This document shows, piece by piece, positions 8,556 to 20,022 of a stretch of 64,000 nt of DNA. Numbering within the stretch: position 1 is the first letter of the stretch; each line of letters begins with the position of its first letter. Location of the stretch: assembly GCA_963575745.1 (NCBI GenBank), contig CAUYUJ010021681.1, positions 71,336-135,335 on the forward strand, in the 5' to 3' direction. The notes under the pieces were generated by a model. It saw only the letters and a program-made list of their open reading frames with translations, was not told the origin of the DNA and did not search any database. The position numbers and the translations under genes were made by a program. The DNA comes from Prorocentrum cordatum. Lineage: Eukaryota; Sar; Dinophyceae; Prorocentrales; Prorocentraceae.

Positions 8556-9692
8556 GCACACGCGACACGGCACACGCGCACACGCGCACACGCGCACACA
8601 CACGCACACACGCAACACACGCACACACGCACACACGCACACACGCACACACGCACACACGCACGCACGCACGCGCGCACGCGCGCACGCACGCACGCGC
8701 GCACGCACGCGCGCACGCACCCGCACGCACCCGCACGCACCCGCACGCACCCGCACGCACCCGCACGCACCCGCACGCTCCCGCACGCACCCGCACGCAC
8801 CCGCACGCACCCGCACGCACCCGCACGCACCCGCACGCACCCGCACGCACCCGCACGCACCCGCACGCACCCGCACGCACGCGCACGCACGCGCACGCAC
8901 GCGCACGCACGCGCACGCACGCGCACCACGCGCACGCACGCGCACGCACGCGCACGCACGCGCACGCCCAACACCCCCCCCGCACCCCCCCGCACCCCCC
9001 CGCACCCCACGCACCCCCACGCCACACCCCACCGCACACCCCCACGCACACACAAAGCAACACGCGCACACACACACGCGCACACACGCGCCACACACGC
9101 GCACACACGCGCACACACGCGCACACACGGCGCGCACACACGCGCACACACGCGCACACACGCGCACAACGCGGCAAACGCGCACACGCACACGCACACA
9201 CACACGCACACACACACACACAACACCCACACCACACGCACACGCACACCACACCACCACCCGCACACACCCACACGCACCCACACCACACCCACACGCA
9301 CCCACACGCACCCACACACACACCCACACACACCCACACACACACACACACACACCCACACACACACACACGCACACACGCACACACGCGCACAACACAC
9401 GCAAACACACAGACACACAGACACACACGCACCACGCACACACACGCACACACACACGCACACACACGTACACACACGCACACACACACGCACACACACA
9501 CGCACACACACGCACTCACCCACACACACACACACACACGCACGCACGCACGCACACGTACACGCACGCACACGCACACACACGCACACACACGCACACG
9601 CACGCACACATACACGCACACACACACGCACACGCACACACGCACACACACGCACACGCACACACGCACACACGCACACACAGACTCACACG
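8148..9692. repeat. 1.5-kb alternating purine-pyrimidine tract, (CA)n and (CG)n variants
   Basis: An almost unbroken array of CACA, CGCA and CGCG steps, with sub-blocks of CACGCG, GCACCC (about 8715-8880) and CACCCACA. Nearly every step alternates purine and pyrimidine. All long frames over it (Thr/His or Val/Cys/Arg dipeptides) are artefacts of the repeat. Confidence 0.98.
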
Positions 9693-9889
9693 TTTTCGAA
9701 TTGTCCCAGATGGCCATGTTGGATAACCCTGAAGCTCTGGAAACCCTTAAACCAATCTGAGACCTGCTTCGACTGGCTTCCGCAAGCCTTCCGCCACTTT
9801 CTCTCGTCTGAGCCACCCTTGTTATACTTCAAAGGGTCTTCCGTCCAAGACGAGAGTTCAACCTCTCGATGCCTGGAAGACAGATGCCC

Positions 9890-10080
9890 TTTTCCGAGCC
9901 CCCCTCCTCCGCTTCCTCCTCCCTCCTCCACCTCCTCCCTCCTTCTTCCTCCTCCTCCTCCTCCTCCACCCTCATCCTCACTCTCCTCCTCCCTCCCCCT
10001 CCTTCCCCCTCCCCTCCTCTCGCTCCTCCCTCCCCCTCCTTCCTCGTCTCCTCCTCCTTCCTCCCAACAGCCTCTCTGGA
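9890..10080. repeat. CCT/CTC pyrimidine tract
   Basis: Pyrimidine-only DNA made of CTC, CCT and TCC triplets with few interruptions. No gene. Confidence 0.95.
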
Positions 10081-10261
10081 TAACGGCAGCCGTGCCACAG
10101 GCCGCACACACGGCTGGGCCGGACTCGACGAGGGCGGTGGCTCTGCGCTTGCGCCGACCGGCAGGGCTCCGCGGGGTTCGGAGCGGCGCGATCGGCAGGG
10201 ACCGCACGGTGCCTTCCACAGAATGCTCACACGCCCAGGACTGCGGCGCCGGCTCCAGATC

Positions 10262-10440
10262 AGAACAAGACATGATGGGCGTGTTTTCCACCACCACCAC
10301 AAGTCGGATGGGGGGAGGGAGGAGGAGGACGAGGAGGAGGAGGACGAGGAGGACGAAGAGGAGGAGGAGGAGGAGGAGGACCCTCTCCCCCTCCAACTTA
10401 TGGTGGTGGTGGAAAACAGGCCCATCAAGACAAGATCCTA
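10262..10440. mobile_element. hairpin element with GGA core and GTTTTCCACCACC ends
   Basis: The left arm TGATGGGCGTGTTTTCCACC with following ACCACCACAAGT is matched in inverse at the right arm (ACTTATGGTGGTGG, AAAACAGGCCCATCA). The centre is a GAGGAC/GGA triplet array. A diverged half of the same arm (GGGCCTGTT, ACCATAAGTTCGAAGAGG) occurs at 43190-43225 next to another triplet array, so this is a dispersed family whose core is a microsatellite. Confidence 0.7.
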
Positions 10441-10759
10441 TCCGGCCTTCTGGGCAACCTCCAGCTTCTCCTTCGGGGAGAGGTGCCCTCCCCCTGCCCC
10501 GCACCCTGGGTCTAGACAAGCCACCTTGAAGGGGCCCCAGGACACACAAATTCGCCGGCCCAACGGGCCAGGGCGTGCTAAGATCTCCGGTAACTGGTTA
10601 ACAGTATTAACAGTATTTCTAGTTCGCGCGCGCGGGGCGGCCCCTGGGGGTCCCCCGGCGAAAAGTACCCCGACCAACGCCCGGTCGCCGCCCGGTCGCC
10701 GCCCGACCGCCGCCCGACCGCCGCCCCGCCGCCCGACCAAGTCTACTCAGAGATGGTTT

Positions 10760-11425
10760 TCCTTCTGGGTGCGGCCTCTCAGGCTCCCCAGAGCGCGCTC
10801 AGAGTGCCCCAAGAGGCCCCCAAGACTGCCCAAGAGGCCCCCGAGACGCCCAAAGAGCGCTCGAAGACGCCGAAGATGACCCCAAGACGGCCCAAAAGGC
10901 CCCCAAGACAGCCCAAGAGGCCTCCAAGACGCCCCAAGAGCCTTCCAAGAGGCCTCCGAAGAGAGCCCCAAGAGGCCAAAATCGTTGATTTTCATTTGTT
11001 TTTTCGATGTTTTTTGTGTTCTGGCTTTTTCGGCTTCCGGACGCTCCAAGACGGCCCAAGAGGCCCCCAAGACCGCTCCAAGACGGCCCACGAAGCTCCC
11101 AAGACGGCGCCGAAACGACCCAAGAGAGCCCTCAAGACGGCCCAAGTGCCGCCCAAGACGGACCAAGAGGCCCCAAGACGGGCCCAAGAGGGACTCAGGA
11201 GGGATACCGAGAACTCAAAAATGGAGCCCTCCGTCCCAGAAGGCGCCCAGGAGGTCCCAAAGAGGCCCCAAGAGGCCTCCAAGAGGCCCCAAGATGTCGC
11301 CAAGAGGCCCCAGGAGACTCCCAGGAGGCCCAAAAGAAGCCCCAGAAGGCTTCAAACATGTCTCCCAGGCGCCCCCGAACGGCCTCTCAACAGACCCCAA
11401 GAGGCCCCCCAAAGAAGCATCTTGA
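10760..11425. repeat. CAAGAGGCCCC-type degenerate array
   Basis: Loose tandem repetition of CCAAGAGGCCCC, CCAAGACGGCCC and CCAAGAGAGCCC, interrupted at 10985-11040 by an AT-rich insert. The same family recurs at 13495-13650, 18930-19400, 28855-28965, 35390-35710, 41490-41665, 55010-55115 and 61270-61510, and in opposite orientation at 44100-44360, 45120-45250 and 47110-47600. It keeps long frames open on both strands without coding signal. Confidence 0.85.
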
Positions 11426-11600
11426 CGACGACTCTATTTCGCCCCATCGAGAGACGACCCCCAGGGAACTGCTTCACCATCAAAACTCCCCACGCAACGC
11501 GTCCGAACGACACCCGCCCCCAAGAGCGCAACATGGGCAACGAACACACAGACAAAAACCAGCGATGCCATATCACGGGCCGGCGGAATGAGCGAAGCGA

Positions 11601-11743
11601 TTCAATAAATACACACAAATAACAAGATTCCCCATATTTTCCCATATTTTCTGGGGTTTTGTCTCCCCATACACTTCCCATATTTTCCCATATTTTCTGA
11701 GGAATCGACGATTAATTGTGTCTGTGTTTTTCCCCCTCCTGAC
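11601..11743 (-). mobile_element. CATATTTT element, copy 2 (fullest copy)
   Basis: Contains two CCCATATTTT pairs, CTGGGGTTTTGTCTCCCC, GAATCGACGATTAATTGTG and CCCCTCCTGAC in the same order as the copy at 6291-6443. On the minus strand it begins GTCAGGAGGGGG. This copy serves as the reference for the interrupted copy at 15298-16587. Confidence 0.85.
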
Positions 11744-13494
11744 ACCTCTCCGCGAGGATGTGTCAGAGGTCTTGGCTGAAGATGGCTCTGGACATCTCCA
11801 GGCGGTAAGAAAATGATACAATATGGCCCAAGTTTGGCGGGCATCGTACCCAACACGTCCCCAATCTCTCAGAAGCCATCAGATAGTCCCAAGACGATTC
11901 CAAGGAACTCCGAAGTATCCCCAAGACGCCCCTGTCTGAAGGGCACACATCTCCGCAAAACAGTTGAGCATGTCTTATGGCTTCGAGCGTCTCGCCTCGT
12001 TGGAAGGAAACGTATTTCCACGGGCGCTGTGCTGCGCGACATCCATACGTACTCCTACTGGTACCAGGCCCCCCTCCCGAATATCCCACTATGCCCCGTG
12101 ACGAGTACCCACCCCGAATCCACCATCCCAGATACCCCGCCCTTGCGCGCCGGCGCACGACGACAGAACACGGCGCCAACGATGACGGCGGCGACGACGC
12201 TGACGCTGACGCTGACGCTGACGACAACGACCAAGGACGAACGACCAACAACGACGAAGAAAGTCGGGCATTAAAAGCGTCTGCCAGTCGTGAAGTGGGA
12301 CATTGAAACAACAAATACCACATCGAACGTGTGCGCGCCGACCGAGCCGAGCCGACCGAAAACGGCCGGTCGTGATGCGGCCGAAGGATCCGAGCCGCGA
12401 AGAAGCATTGCGCTGTCACAGTGGAGGTCCTCGGTCAAAAATTCCGCCCTCCTCACTAAATTCGCCGCGTACTTTTCTCTGATATCCTTGTGCTACTTAC
12501 TACCCAGCCTGCCACCCGAATACATTTTTTGTTTTTTCTGATGAATCCTGGAGCTTGTGAGTAATTCACGGCTTGCCAGTTACCAGCCTGGGAGATACTC
12601 GCAGCCCATCGCCACAAGCTAAGACAGTGAAGCTGGCCCAGCCCATGCTAGACCAACTATATTGAAAAGCGCCCTGCGGTCACTGTTTTTTGCGCCGCGC
12701 AACACTTAGACTACAAGGGCGGTTCGTGCAAAGGTCAAGTGCGGGCCACTGCAACGATTCCTTCACCTATGCTGGGGATATAAAGAGGTACCGATCTCGC
12801 TACCCCGCGAACCTCTCCCAGGGTGCGTTCTGATCAAGATTGAGAAAATAATCCAGCCGTGGCGACGAGGGTTCCTGCAGGACGAGCAGCGGTATCAGTA
12901 TCCTTGCCTCCACTGATGCGCTGAATTCTGGCAGTTGTGGCCAGACGTGCAGCTAGGCAGGGAAGAGGAAATCATTGCTAATTCGCGGCCATGTCTCGTT
13001 AATGTAATTCCCAGCCGCTCCCCCAGCAGTGAGTTCACCATACCACCGAAGCACCTCCAAGGCTCGGTCATAATGTCTCTGCGCACCATGGGATGCCCGC
13101 GGGCACCACGCGTGACTGCGACTACCAGACAGCGAAAATATGGAGACATACTCGGCCAGAACCATAACAGCCTTTCGAGCGCCTCAGTGCGCTCGACAGT
13201 AAGGGAGACTACGCCAACACCATAGCACGTGAGCAAAGCAACCTACCAACACGCACCGCATGAACTTGCGAGCGCCACAGTCGTGTCGCAGCTTAGCGCG
13301 CCCGTGACATCTTCCCTTTGAGTGCAACAATTGCCTTCGCGCGCCGAAATATAGCTGCAACACAAAACGATATTGTCGTGAACACCCTAGCAGCAACAGA
13401 CAACACTACCAACGCTCCGTCAACAACACACATTCACACACACACACACACACACACGCACGTGGCGTTTGTTTGAACGTCTTTCCAAAGCGGC
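11744..13494. other. stretch without supported gene
   Basis: Mixed-composition DNA. A short GACGCT tract at about 12185-12235 and a (CA)n run at about 13432-13457 are the only repeats. A block at 12665-12705 (GCGCCCTGCGGTCACTG, TTGCGCCGCG) recurs at 17783-17815 near GCGCCCTGCGGCCGCTG. No exon or RNA gene is recognised. Confidence 0.55.
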
Positions 13495-13650
13495 CCAGAA
13501 GCTGCTCAAGAGGCCCCAGAGACAGCCGAGTCAAGGGAGTACTGAGTCAAGTGAGTCCCAAAACTGCCATCACGAGCCCCAAGATGGCTCCAGGATGGCC
13601 CGAATACAGCCCAAGAGGGCCCCAGGCAGCCCCAGTTTGCCCCCAAGAGC

Positions 13651-14595
13651 CTTGCAGGAGGCACAACTCCCCCATCATCCTAGGTTTTGGGTGCATTCTC
13701 ACATAGAGCCCCTGTTTAGTATTCAATTTTTTTGCGCTACAGTGACCAACTCGCCCATCCCCCCTCCCCCCCTGGTCACGGCACGATTCGTGCAAGCACC
13801 GTGTGGGCATGAGCCGTTCCTGGGCATTCCCAGACGGCGCCGGCGCGAATCGTGACGCGACCGGCCCGCTCCCCCCTCCCCCCTCCACCCTCCCTCGGTC
13901 ACGCCCGTCTCCACGGGATTCAACAAACTGTTTGTGTTCTCAGAGGTTCGGTCTCTTGATCTTCGGAGCGTCCAGTATGGCCCACGAGGCGCCAAAAACG
14001 CGGAGATGGGCCCGAACAGGGGTCTGAGAAAACCGATGGTAGCTGGCGCGGTCTGACGGGTCCCCCCTTGCAGGGTCAGACACCGTTGGTCGGACTGGGG
14101 AAAGCAGAAAGCACGCGACCTGATGCGTTCCGTTGCATTCTGGGTGTCACGGTCTGGGTAGGGCTCCCTGGAGTCAAGCGGCCCTGCTGGGACTGATGGA
14201 GGATCGGCTGCCTAAGTACAAGACGTTGCGTGCCCGACGGCGGCGGAGCACACCGCTGCTGGGGGTCTACCCAGCTCTGCCGCGCGTGCGCGCAGCGGCG
14301 CGGGCACCGCGGGCGGGAGGCGCAGCGGCAGGATGATGGGGAAGGGCGGCGGAAGCTGGAGCGGAGGCGCACGGGGGGGGGGGAAATGCTGGGGGGGAGG
14401 CGGGGGAGGGACGAGGACCACGTGTTCGACGATGGACCCCGTGTTACCCATCTGCTCCGGCGGGCGGCAAAGGGGGGTGACCGAAGTGGGGGGGTGAAGA
14501 GAAGGGCCCTGGAGGGGGCCCTTTAGACCCCCTTTTTGGGCCACTGCTGGCTCCAGTAGAATGCCTCTTTAGGGCCCTTTTCTTCACCCCCCGTG
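13651..14595. other. stretch without supported gene
   Basis: Unremarkable sequence with homopolymer C and G runs near 13750, 13870 and 14375-14400. A short palindrome-rich stretch around 14490-14590 repeats AGGGCCC, TTTAGACCCC and CTCTTTAGGGCCC. No coding feature supported. Confidence 0.5.
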
Positions 14596-14764
14596 TACAC
14601 CCTGCGAAATGCTTTAGAAATCATGGGTTAAGAAATTCATAGTCTCAGAATTTTAATAAAAACCCAGAATGTCTATTCAAATCTTAGGATTTACATTGAA
14701 ACATTAAGAATAATCGAGACTCTGGCCGAAAACTTGGGTTTTCTTAAGCATCGCCTAAGGTGTA
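14596..14764. mobile_element. MITE family C, copy 1 (169 bp)
   Basis: Starts TACACCCTGCGAAATGCTTT and ends CTTAAGCATCGCCTAAGG then TGTA; the ends are inverted repeats matching at about 20 of 25 positions around the shared TGCTTAAGAAA core. The interior is AT-rich. The copy at 44757-44925 has the same length (169 bp) and aligns throughout, including TAAGAATAATCGAGACTC and GGCCGAAAACTTGGG. Confidence 0.9.
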
Positions 14765-14774
14765 GGTCACCCCC

Positions 14775-14895
14775 CGCCCGCCCGATCTGCCTCGGGCGGT
14801 CTTCGGCGGCCTCCCGGCGGTCCTCGGCGGTTCCCGACGGTCTTCGGCGGCCCTCGTCGGATGCCAGCGGCCTTTGGCGGCATTCGGCGCGAAAG
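14775..14895. repeat. GGCGGTCTTC-type degenerate minisatellite
   Basis: Short irregular tandem copies of TCTTCGGCGGCC, TCCTCGGCGG and TTCCCGACGG. It abuts the right end of MITE-C copy 1. Confidence 0.7.
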
Positions 14896-15297
14896 CTGGA
14901 TGGCTGCGGTCAGCAAGGCGTCCATGATCGAACACTCAACGAGGCATGATGATGGAGAGGAGTTATGATGTTCCAACCTACTTTAGCCTTCCTTGATCAC
15001 CAGAAAGAACTTCGAGCACCCGAAAGAACCGAAACTTGAGGGTTTGAATGTGTTTGGCCCTGGGAGGCGATACTCATTCGGCACTGTTTCGGTACTTTTC
15101 TGGGTGCTCGAGATGATTTCTGGAAGGTGGTCCTAAGTTCGATGGGGGCATTATACAGTGCGGGCGAGGCCGCAAGAAACCCTCGCAAGAAGCCCAACCC
15201 TGAGAACACGTGCGCGAGGTGCACCTGAGGGGAAACCTGGAGCACCCTGAACGCAGATGGTTTCTTGATGCGCGCCCCCACTGTAATGAAGGGAACC

Positions 15298-15392
15298 CTA
15301 GGACACACAAATCAATACACACAAATAAAAATAATCCCAATATTTTCTCATATTTTCTGGGTTTTTGTCTTCCCGCCCACTTCCCATATTTT
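15298..15392 (-). mobile_element. CATATTTT element, copy 3, first half (interrupted)
   Basis: Matches the first part of the reference copy up to CACTTCCCATATTTT, then stops at 15392 where an inverted-repeat element begins. The match resumes at 16520. On the minus strand this part ends TTTGTGTGTCCTAG, again resembling a splice acceptor. Confidence 0.85.
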
Positions 15393-16519
15393 CGAGAGAG
15401 CGTGATCCACCGCCGCTGTACTGTGGAAAATTGCCAACCTTTTCCTCCGGAGCCCGGGGGTCGCCCCCCCCCCTTCCGAAAATCTCCCCCCCCCCCCCCC
15501 TGCTGGACCCCCCCCCCCCCTGCTGGACCCCCCCCCCCCTCCCCCGGCAAAACCCCCCCCTCCCCTAACCCCTCCCCCCCCCCCCCCCTCCGGATCCGGA
15601 AAACCGAGGGGGGTCACTACCGGTTCGAACCCTCCCCCCCCCCCTCCAGATCCGGAAAACCGGGGGGGGTCACTACCGGTTCGAACCCCCCCCCCCTCGA
15701 AAACCGGAGGGGGATCACTACCGGTTCGAACCCCTCCCCACCCCCCCACTCACCGCCAGCAAACGACTCCCGGTCCCTACCACCGTCCGCATCACATCCC
15801 CCACTGTTGTTCCCAGCACCACTGTCCTCACCACCACTGTCCCCACTGTGTCCCCACCAGTGCCCCCACCACTGTCGCACTGTCCCCACTGTCCCCACCA
15901 CTGTTCCCACCACGGTTCCACTCTCCCCACTGTCTCCACGGCCCCAACCACTGCCCGACTATCCCCACTGTCCCCACTGTCCCACTGACTCCGCCGCTGT
16001 CCCACTGTTCCCACCACTGTCCCACCACTGTCCCCACCACTGTCCCCACTGTACCTCTGTCCCACCGCCGTCCTCGCCACTGCCTTCACCAGTGTCCCCA
16101 CCACCATTGTACCCTCCACTGTCCCACTGTTTCCACCTCATTCCCACTGTGCCCACACCACTGTCCCCACCACCACCGTCCCCACCACTGTCCACTGTCC
16201 CCCTGTTCCCACCATTGTCCCCACGACTGTCCCCACCACTACCGGCCCTCTACTGTCCCACTGTCCAACTGTCCCCACCACTGTCCCGCTGTCCCCTCAC
16301 CACTGTCCCCACCAACACCGTCCCGGTTTTCGAGGGGGGGGGGGGTTCGAACCGGTAGTGACCCCCCCCTTTTCATGATGAGCTGGGGGGGGGGGGGGGG
16401 AGGGTTCGAACCGGTCGTGACCCCCCCCGGTTTTCCGGCGGGGGGGGGGGGGGAGGGGTTCGAACCGGTAGTGACCCCCCCCCGGTTTTCCGCCAGCAGC
16501 GGTAGAACCCGCTCTTTCG
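15393..16519. mobile_element. 1127-bp inverted-repeat element nested in the CATATTTT element
   Basis: The left end CGAGAGAGCGTGATCCACCG and the inverse of the right end, CGAAAGAGCGGGTTCTACCG, are terminal inverted repeats. Inside, three copies of GAAAACCGGGGG, TCACTACCGGTTCGAACC and poly-C (15595-15745) face three inverted copies (16318-16495), enclosing a CCCCACCACTGTCCC minisatellite (15770-16310). The element splits the CATATTTT repeat cleanly: the two halves join to the order seen in the intact copy. Flanks TATTTT and TATGTT may be a decayed target duplication. No transposase is visible. Confidence 0.85.
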
Positions 16520-16587
16520 TATGTTCTCATATCTGATGGGGAATCGAGGATTAATTGTGTCTGTGTGTTTCTGTTCCCCTCCTGACT
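16520..16587 (-). mobile_element. CATATTTT element, copy 3, second half
   Basis: Continues the interrupted copy: TTCTCATATCTGATGGGG, AATCGAGGATTAATTGTG, TCTGTGTGTTTC and CCCCTCCTGAC follow the order of the intact copy at 11690-11743. Confidence 0.85.
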
Positions 16588-16667
16588 GTAAGCGAGGAGA
16601 TGGCATGGCCACTGGCATGGCCGATCGGGCCCCCATGACGAGGACGTCGGCTGCTGCCGGCGGGCCT

Positions 16668-16805
16668 CGAGGAGGAGGAGGAGGAGGAGGAGGAGGAGGA
16701 GGAGGAGGAGGAGGAGGACGAGGAAGAGGAGGAGGAGGAGGAGGGGGAGGAGGAGGAGGAGGAGGAGGAGGAGGAGGAGGAGGAGGAGGAGGACGAGGAG
16801 AGGGA
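16668..16805. repeat. GGA/GAG microsatellite
   Basis: About 135 bp of nearly pure GGA triplets with rare CGA steps. Gly-, Arg- or Ser-rich frames across it are artefacts. Confidence 0.97.
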
Positions 16806-17049
16806 GGGGGCTGGGGATGGGTGGAGCGAGAGTTCGGTGGCAACTCGCGGGAGCCTCCTGGCTGCCCACCAGGCCACCCCGACCTGACCCGAAGACCCGA
16901 ATTTTGGGGTTTGGGGGGGTACGGGCTCCATCAGTGTTATCTCGGCGGTCCCCGATCCCACTCTACTGGAAATCGAAGATAAATTTGGGCATTCGGGTTG
17001 GGTTGTGGTGGTTTGATGGGTGGGGGCCGCCCATACCATGCTGACGGCT

Positions 17050-17175
17050 TCTGCGAAAAGGCTAGTCGACGCTAAGTCGACGCTAACCGACGCCAGCTCG
17101 ACGCCAATCGACGGTAACCAACGCTACCTCATCGACTCCCAGACGCTAATCGACGCTAGTCGACGCTAGCGACGG
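17050..17175. repeat. TCGACGCTAA short tandem repeat
   Basis: About ten degenerate copies of a roughly 10-bp unit (GTCGACGCTAA, CCGACGCCAG, TCGACGGTAA). Nothing coding. Confidence 0.85.
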
Positions 17176-17299
17176 AGTTGCGGGGGTGTGCCAGGCTCCC
17201 ATGATTTGCTACCGAACGAGAGTGACAGGAGGGACGAGGGGAGGAGGAGGGAGAAAGAGGAGAAGGAGGAGGAGGGAAGAGGGAAGAGGGAAGAGGGAA

Positions 17300-17628
17300 G
17301 AGGGATGAGGCTGATGATGATGAGGACGATGCTGCTGATGATGATGCTGCTGCTCATGAGGATGATGCTGATGCTGATGCTGATGCTGATGATGATGATG
17401 GCGATGATGATGATGATGATGATGATGACGATGATGATGATGATGATGATACTGATGATGACGACGACGATGATGCTGATGATGCTGATGCTGATGAAGA
17501 TGATGCTAGTGATGCTGATAGTGATGATGCTGATGAGGCTGATGCTGATGCTGATGCTGGTGATGATGATGATGATGCTGATGCTGAGCTGATGATGATG
17601 ATGATGATGCTGATGCTGATGCTGATGC

Positions 17629-17681
<53 letters not shown>

Positions 17682-17700
17682 GTGATGGTGATGGTGATGC
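17300..17700. repeat. GAT/GCTGAT microsatellite
   Basis: Long run of GATGAT, GATGCT and GACGAT triplets. On the minus strand it reads as His, Ile or Ser runs. Confidence 0.97.
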
Positions 17701-17879
17701 GGAGGAGGAGGAGGAGGAGGGAAGGGAACCAAAAACTCCCACTCTGGATGTGGAACAACAAAAACTTAGCTCGACTGCAGCACGGCGCCCTGCGGCCGCT
17801 GTTCTTGCGCCGCGGGAGCGGGTGCCACGCATTCTGCGGGGCAGCACCGTGCAGAGGGGAAAACACGGTATACTTGCAG

Positions 17880-18170
17880 AGCGCCGCGGGAGCTCCTCCT
17901 TCCCCTCCTCCTTCTCCTCCTCCTCCTCCTCCTCCTCCTCCCTCCTCCTCCCTCCCCGCTCCTTCTCCTCCTCCTCCTCCTCCTCCTCCTCCTCCTCCTC
18001 TCCTCCTCCTCCTCCTCCTCCTCCTCCTCCTCCTCGTCTCCTCCTCCTCCTCCTCCTCCTCCTCCTCCTCCTCCTCCTCCTCCTCCTCTCCTTCTTCTCC
18101 TCCTCCTCCCTCCTCCTCCTCCTCCTCCTCTTCCTCCTCCTCCTCCTCCTCCTCCTCCTCCTCCTCCCTG
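17880..18170. repeat. CTC/TCC microsatellite
   Basis: Nearly pure CTCCTC triplets with occasional TTC and CGT. It is the pyrimidine counterpart of the GGA block 1.1 kb upstream. Confidence 0.97.
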
Positions 18171-18226
18171 AGAAAGTGTGCGACGGACGAGGAGGGAGAA
18201 AAAACAAGTGAACGACGATCAAAAAC

Positions 18227-18393
18227 GGATCTCACGCGAGATGACGTAGCGACCCCACACGGTGGCTTAAGCGGGCCGCCAGCGCGGCACGCTGCTGTGG
18301 AGACGCGAGCGCGTACTCGCGACCTTGCGCGGGCGGCTTGCGCGCCAATGTCGGCGCAGACCGCTTTTTCTTGGCGTCGTTCAAGAGGATGCA
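18227..18393. repeat. dispersed repeat G, copy 2
   Basis: Aligns with 7043-7212: GGATCTCACGC, GACGTAGCGACCCC, CGGTGGCTTAAGCGGGCCGCC and GCTTTTTCTTGGCGTCG (roughly 75 percent identity by eye). Confidence 0.78.
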
Positions 18394-20022
18394 GAGGAAG
18401 GGTGCTGATGAGGAAGATGAGACAGAGTTACGGGGATGGGGCGGAATCGCGCGCACAAGGCAGGAAAGGCATCGGACACGTCTCGTTCCACCTCGGGGCA
18501 GGTTCGACTCGTGATGAGGGCTGGTTCGACTCATGAGGGGGGGAGACGACGCTGCCCAAGACGATGTTGGGATCATTGCTGTTGCGCTCGACGGGCACGA
18601 GCGACGTAAAACCAGCCAGTATCCATAATGGCCATTCGTCGCAGCACACTGGGAGCGGGCCCCAATACAGAAACAACGCTGACTGAAATCCCGCCAGACA
18701 TGTGGGTGGAGGTGGTATAGCGAGCTCGAGTTCCACTCCTCCGATCGAAAACCCTCATACGCACACGCGGGAGGGGATTTGCCCCTCCCCCTGCCCCCTC
18801 CCTTGGGTCTGCACAGGGGGCGAGGGGGTACAGCATCCAATATGGCCCAATCTGGATCCAAAAGGTTCCTAGATGTTGCAAGGTGGCATCCCGAATGGCT
18901 CACTTGAGCTGACCTGGCTCAATCGCGTCCACTGTGCCCTAAAATGCCCCAAAGCAGCCCCAAGAGAGTCCCGAGTGCACTCCGGGCCTTCCAAAGTACC
19001 CCCCAGATGCCAAAATTCTTCCAGTGCCTGTGGGCAGCCGTCGGCCGTTGTCTCCTCGCCTTCCCGCGTGCCTCGGATACCGAAATCTGGCCCAGCCACG
19101 GCGCAAGAAAACCCCGACGCCCAACAGGGGCCCTCGAGGGCCCCAAGGCTGGCCGCCCCCCAAAAAAACGCGCAAGGCCCAAGGGCGCCCCAAGAGAACC
19201 CCGAGCGGCCCTGCGTCGGCCCCCGCGGGGGCAACCGAGTTGCTGTCGCATATTTTTTTTCAGCCGCGGCCTCCAACGTGGCCCCGGGAGACCCCGCGAG
19301 GCCCCCACAGGGCCTCTAAGTACGTCCAGGCCGCCCCCAAGAGAGCCCCGAGAAAGGCATCCAAAGACGTCTCCACGGGGTCCAGAATTCGCCGCGCGGG
19401 GAGCTCCCGGAGCGGGACTGCATGCAAGCACGAATCCCTGACCGGGGCAATTCACCTGGCGTTTTTGTTTAAGCAGTGGCGAAGCGTCCTGGCTGGCCCA
19501 TAGGCCCGCCGAAAAATGTTCTACGATTTGATTTGTGGTCTGCGCGACATGTTCTCAAAACCTTTTCTGGCCGAGAGTATATTGTTTGAGCGCGCCGGGC
19601 TCGTGCTCTAAGAACATCGCTTTTGCTCTCAGAACACTTTGGGTTCTAAGAAAAATTCGTGGTAAGCCTCTGAGAATGCCAGGACAGTCGGTCCTTCCTC
19701 AATCGGTGTTTGCACTGGCGGGGGCACGCGAAACGTCAGTGGTTAAGGATGGCCCGCCCCGGCCTTCCCCGCCCCCCCAAAACAAAAAGGGCGCCCTGCC
19801 CAGCTGCGATGGCAACGGGCACAATCCTGGTGGCGACAAGCGTCCAGGCGCGTCACGCCCCGACGATGAGTGCGACGCGCACTGCGGCGCGGCGCCGCCG
19901 CTGCGGTAGAAACCACCGCGGCGCGCGGCGAGGGGGCAGCGCACGGGCCTGACACCCGCTGCGAACACGAACGCTGCTGCCGACGACGCCGGACACCCAA
20001 TGCAAGCTGCGCGCGACGGTAG
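18394..20022. other. stretch without supported gene; CAAGA-type array at 18930-19400
   Basis: The central part is a degenerate CCAAGAG-GGCCC array. The flanks (18394-18930 and 19400-20022) show no recognisable exon. A 22-bp direct repeat, GGAAACATGGTCCGC plus neighbours, occurs at about 20035-20055 and 20065-20085 at the end of the adjoining retroelement. Confidence 0.5.

Noticed and set aside
7731-10529. Open frames of several hundred to over 900 codons on both strands
   Set aside because: They run through the (CA)n/(CG)n tract and triplet arrays; the products are dipeptide or homopolymer runs with no domain and open in all frames.
15595-16495. tRNA-like T-arm sequence GGTTCGAACC
   Set aside because: It recurs six times as part of an inverted repeat with poly-C flanks. 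No acceptor stem, D-arm or anticodon arm can be assembled.
17188-18536. Met-, His-, Ser- and Glu-run frames
   Set aside because: Translations of GAT and CTC microsatellites.
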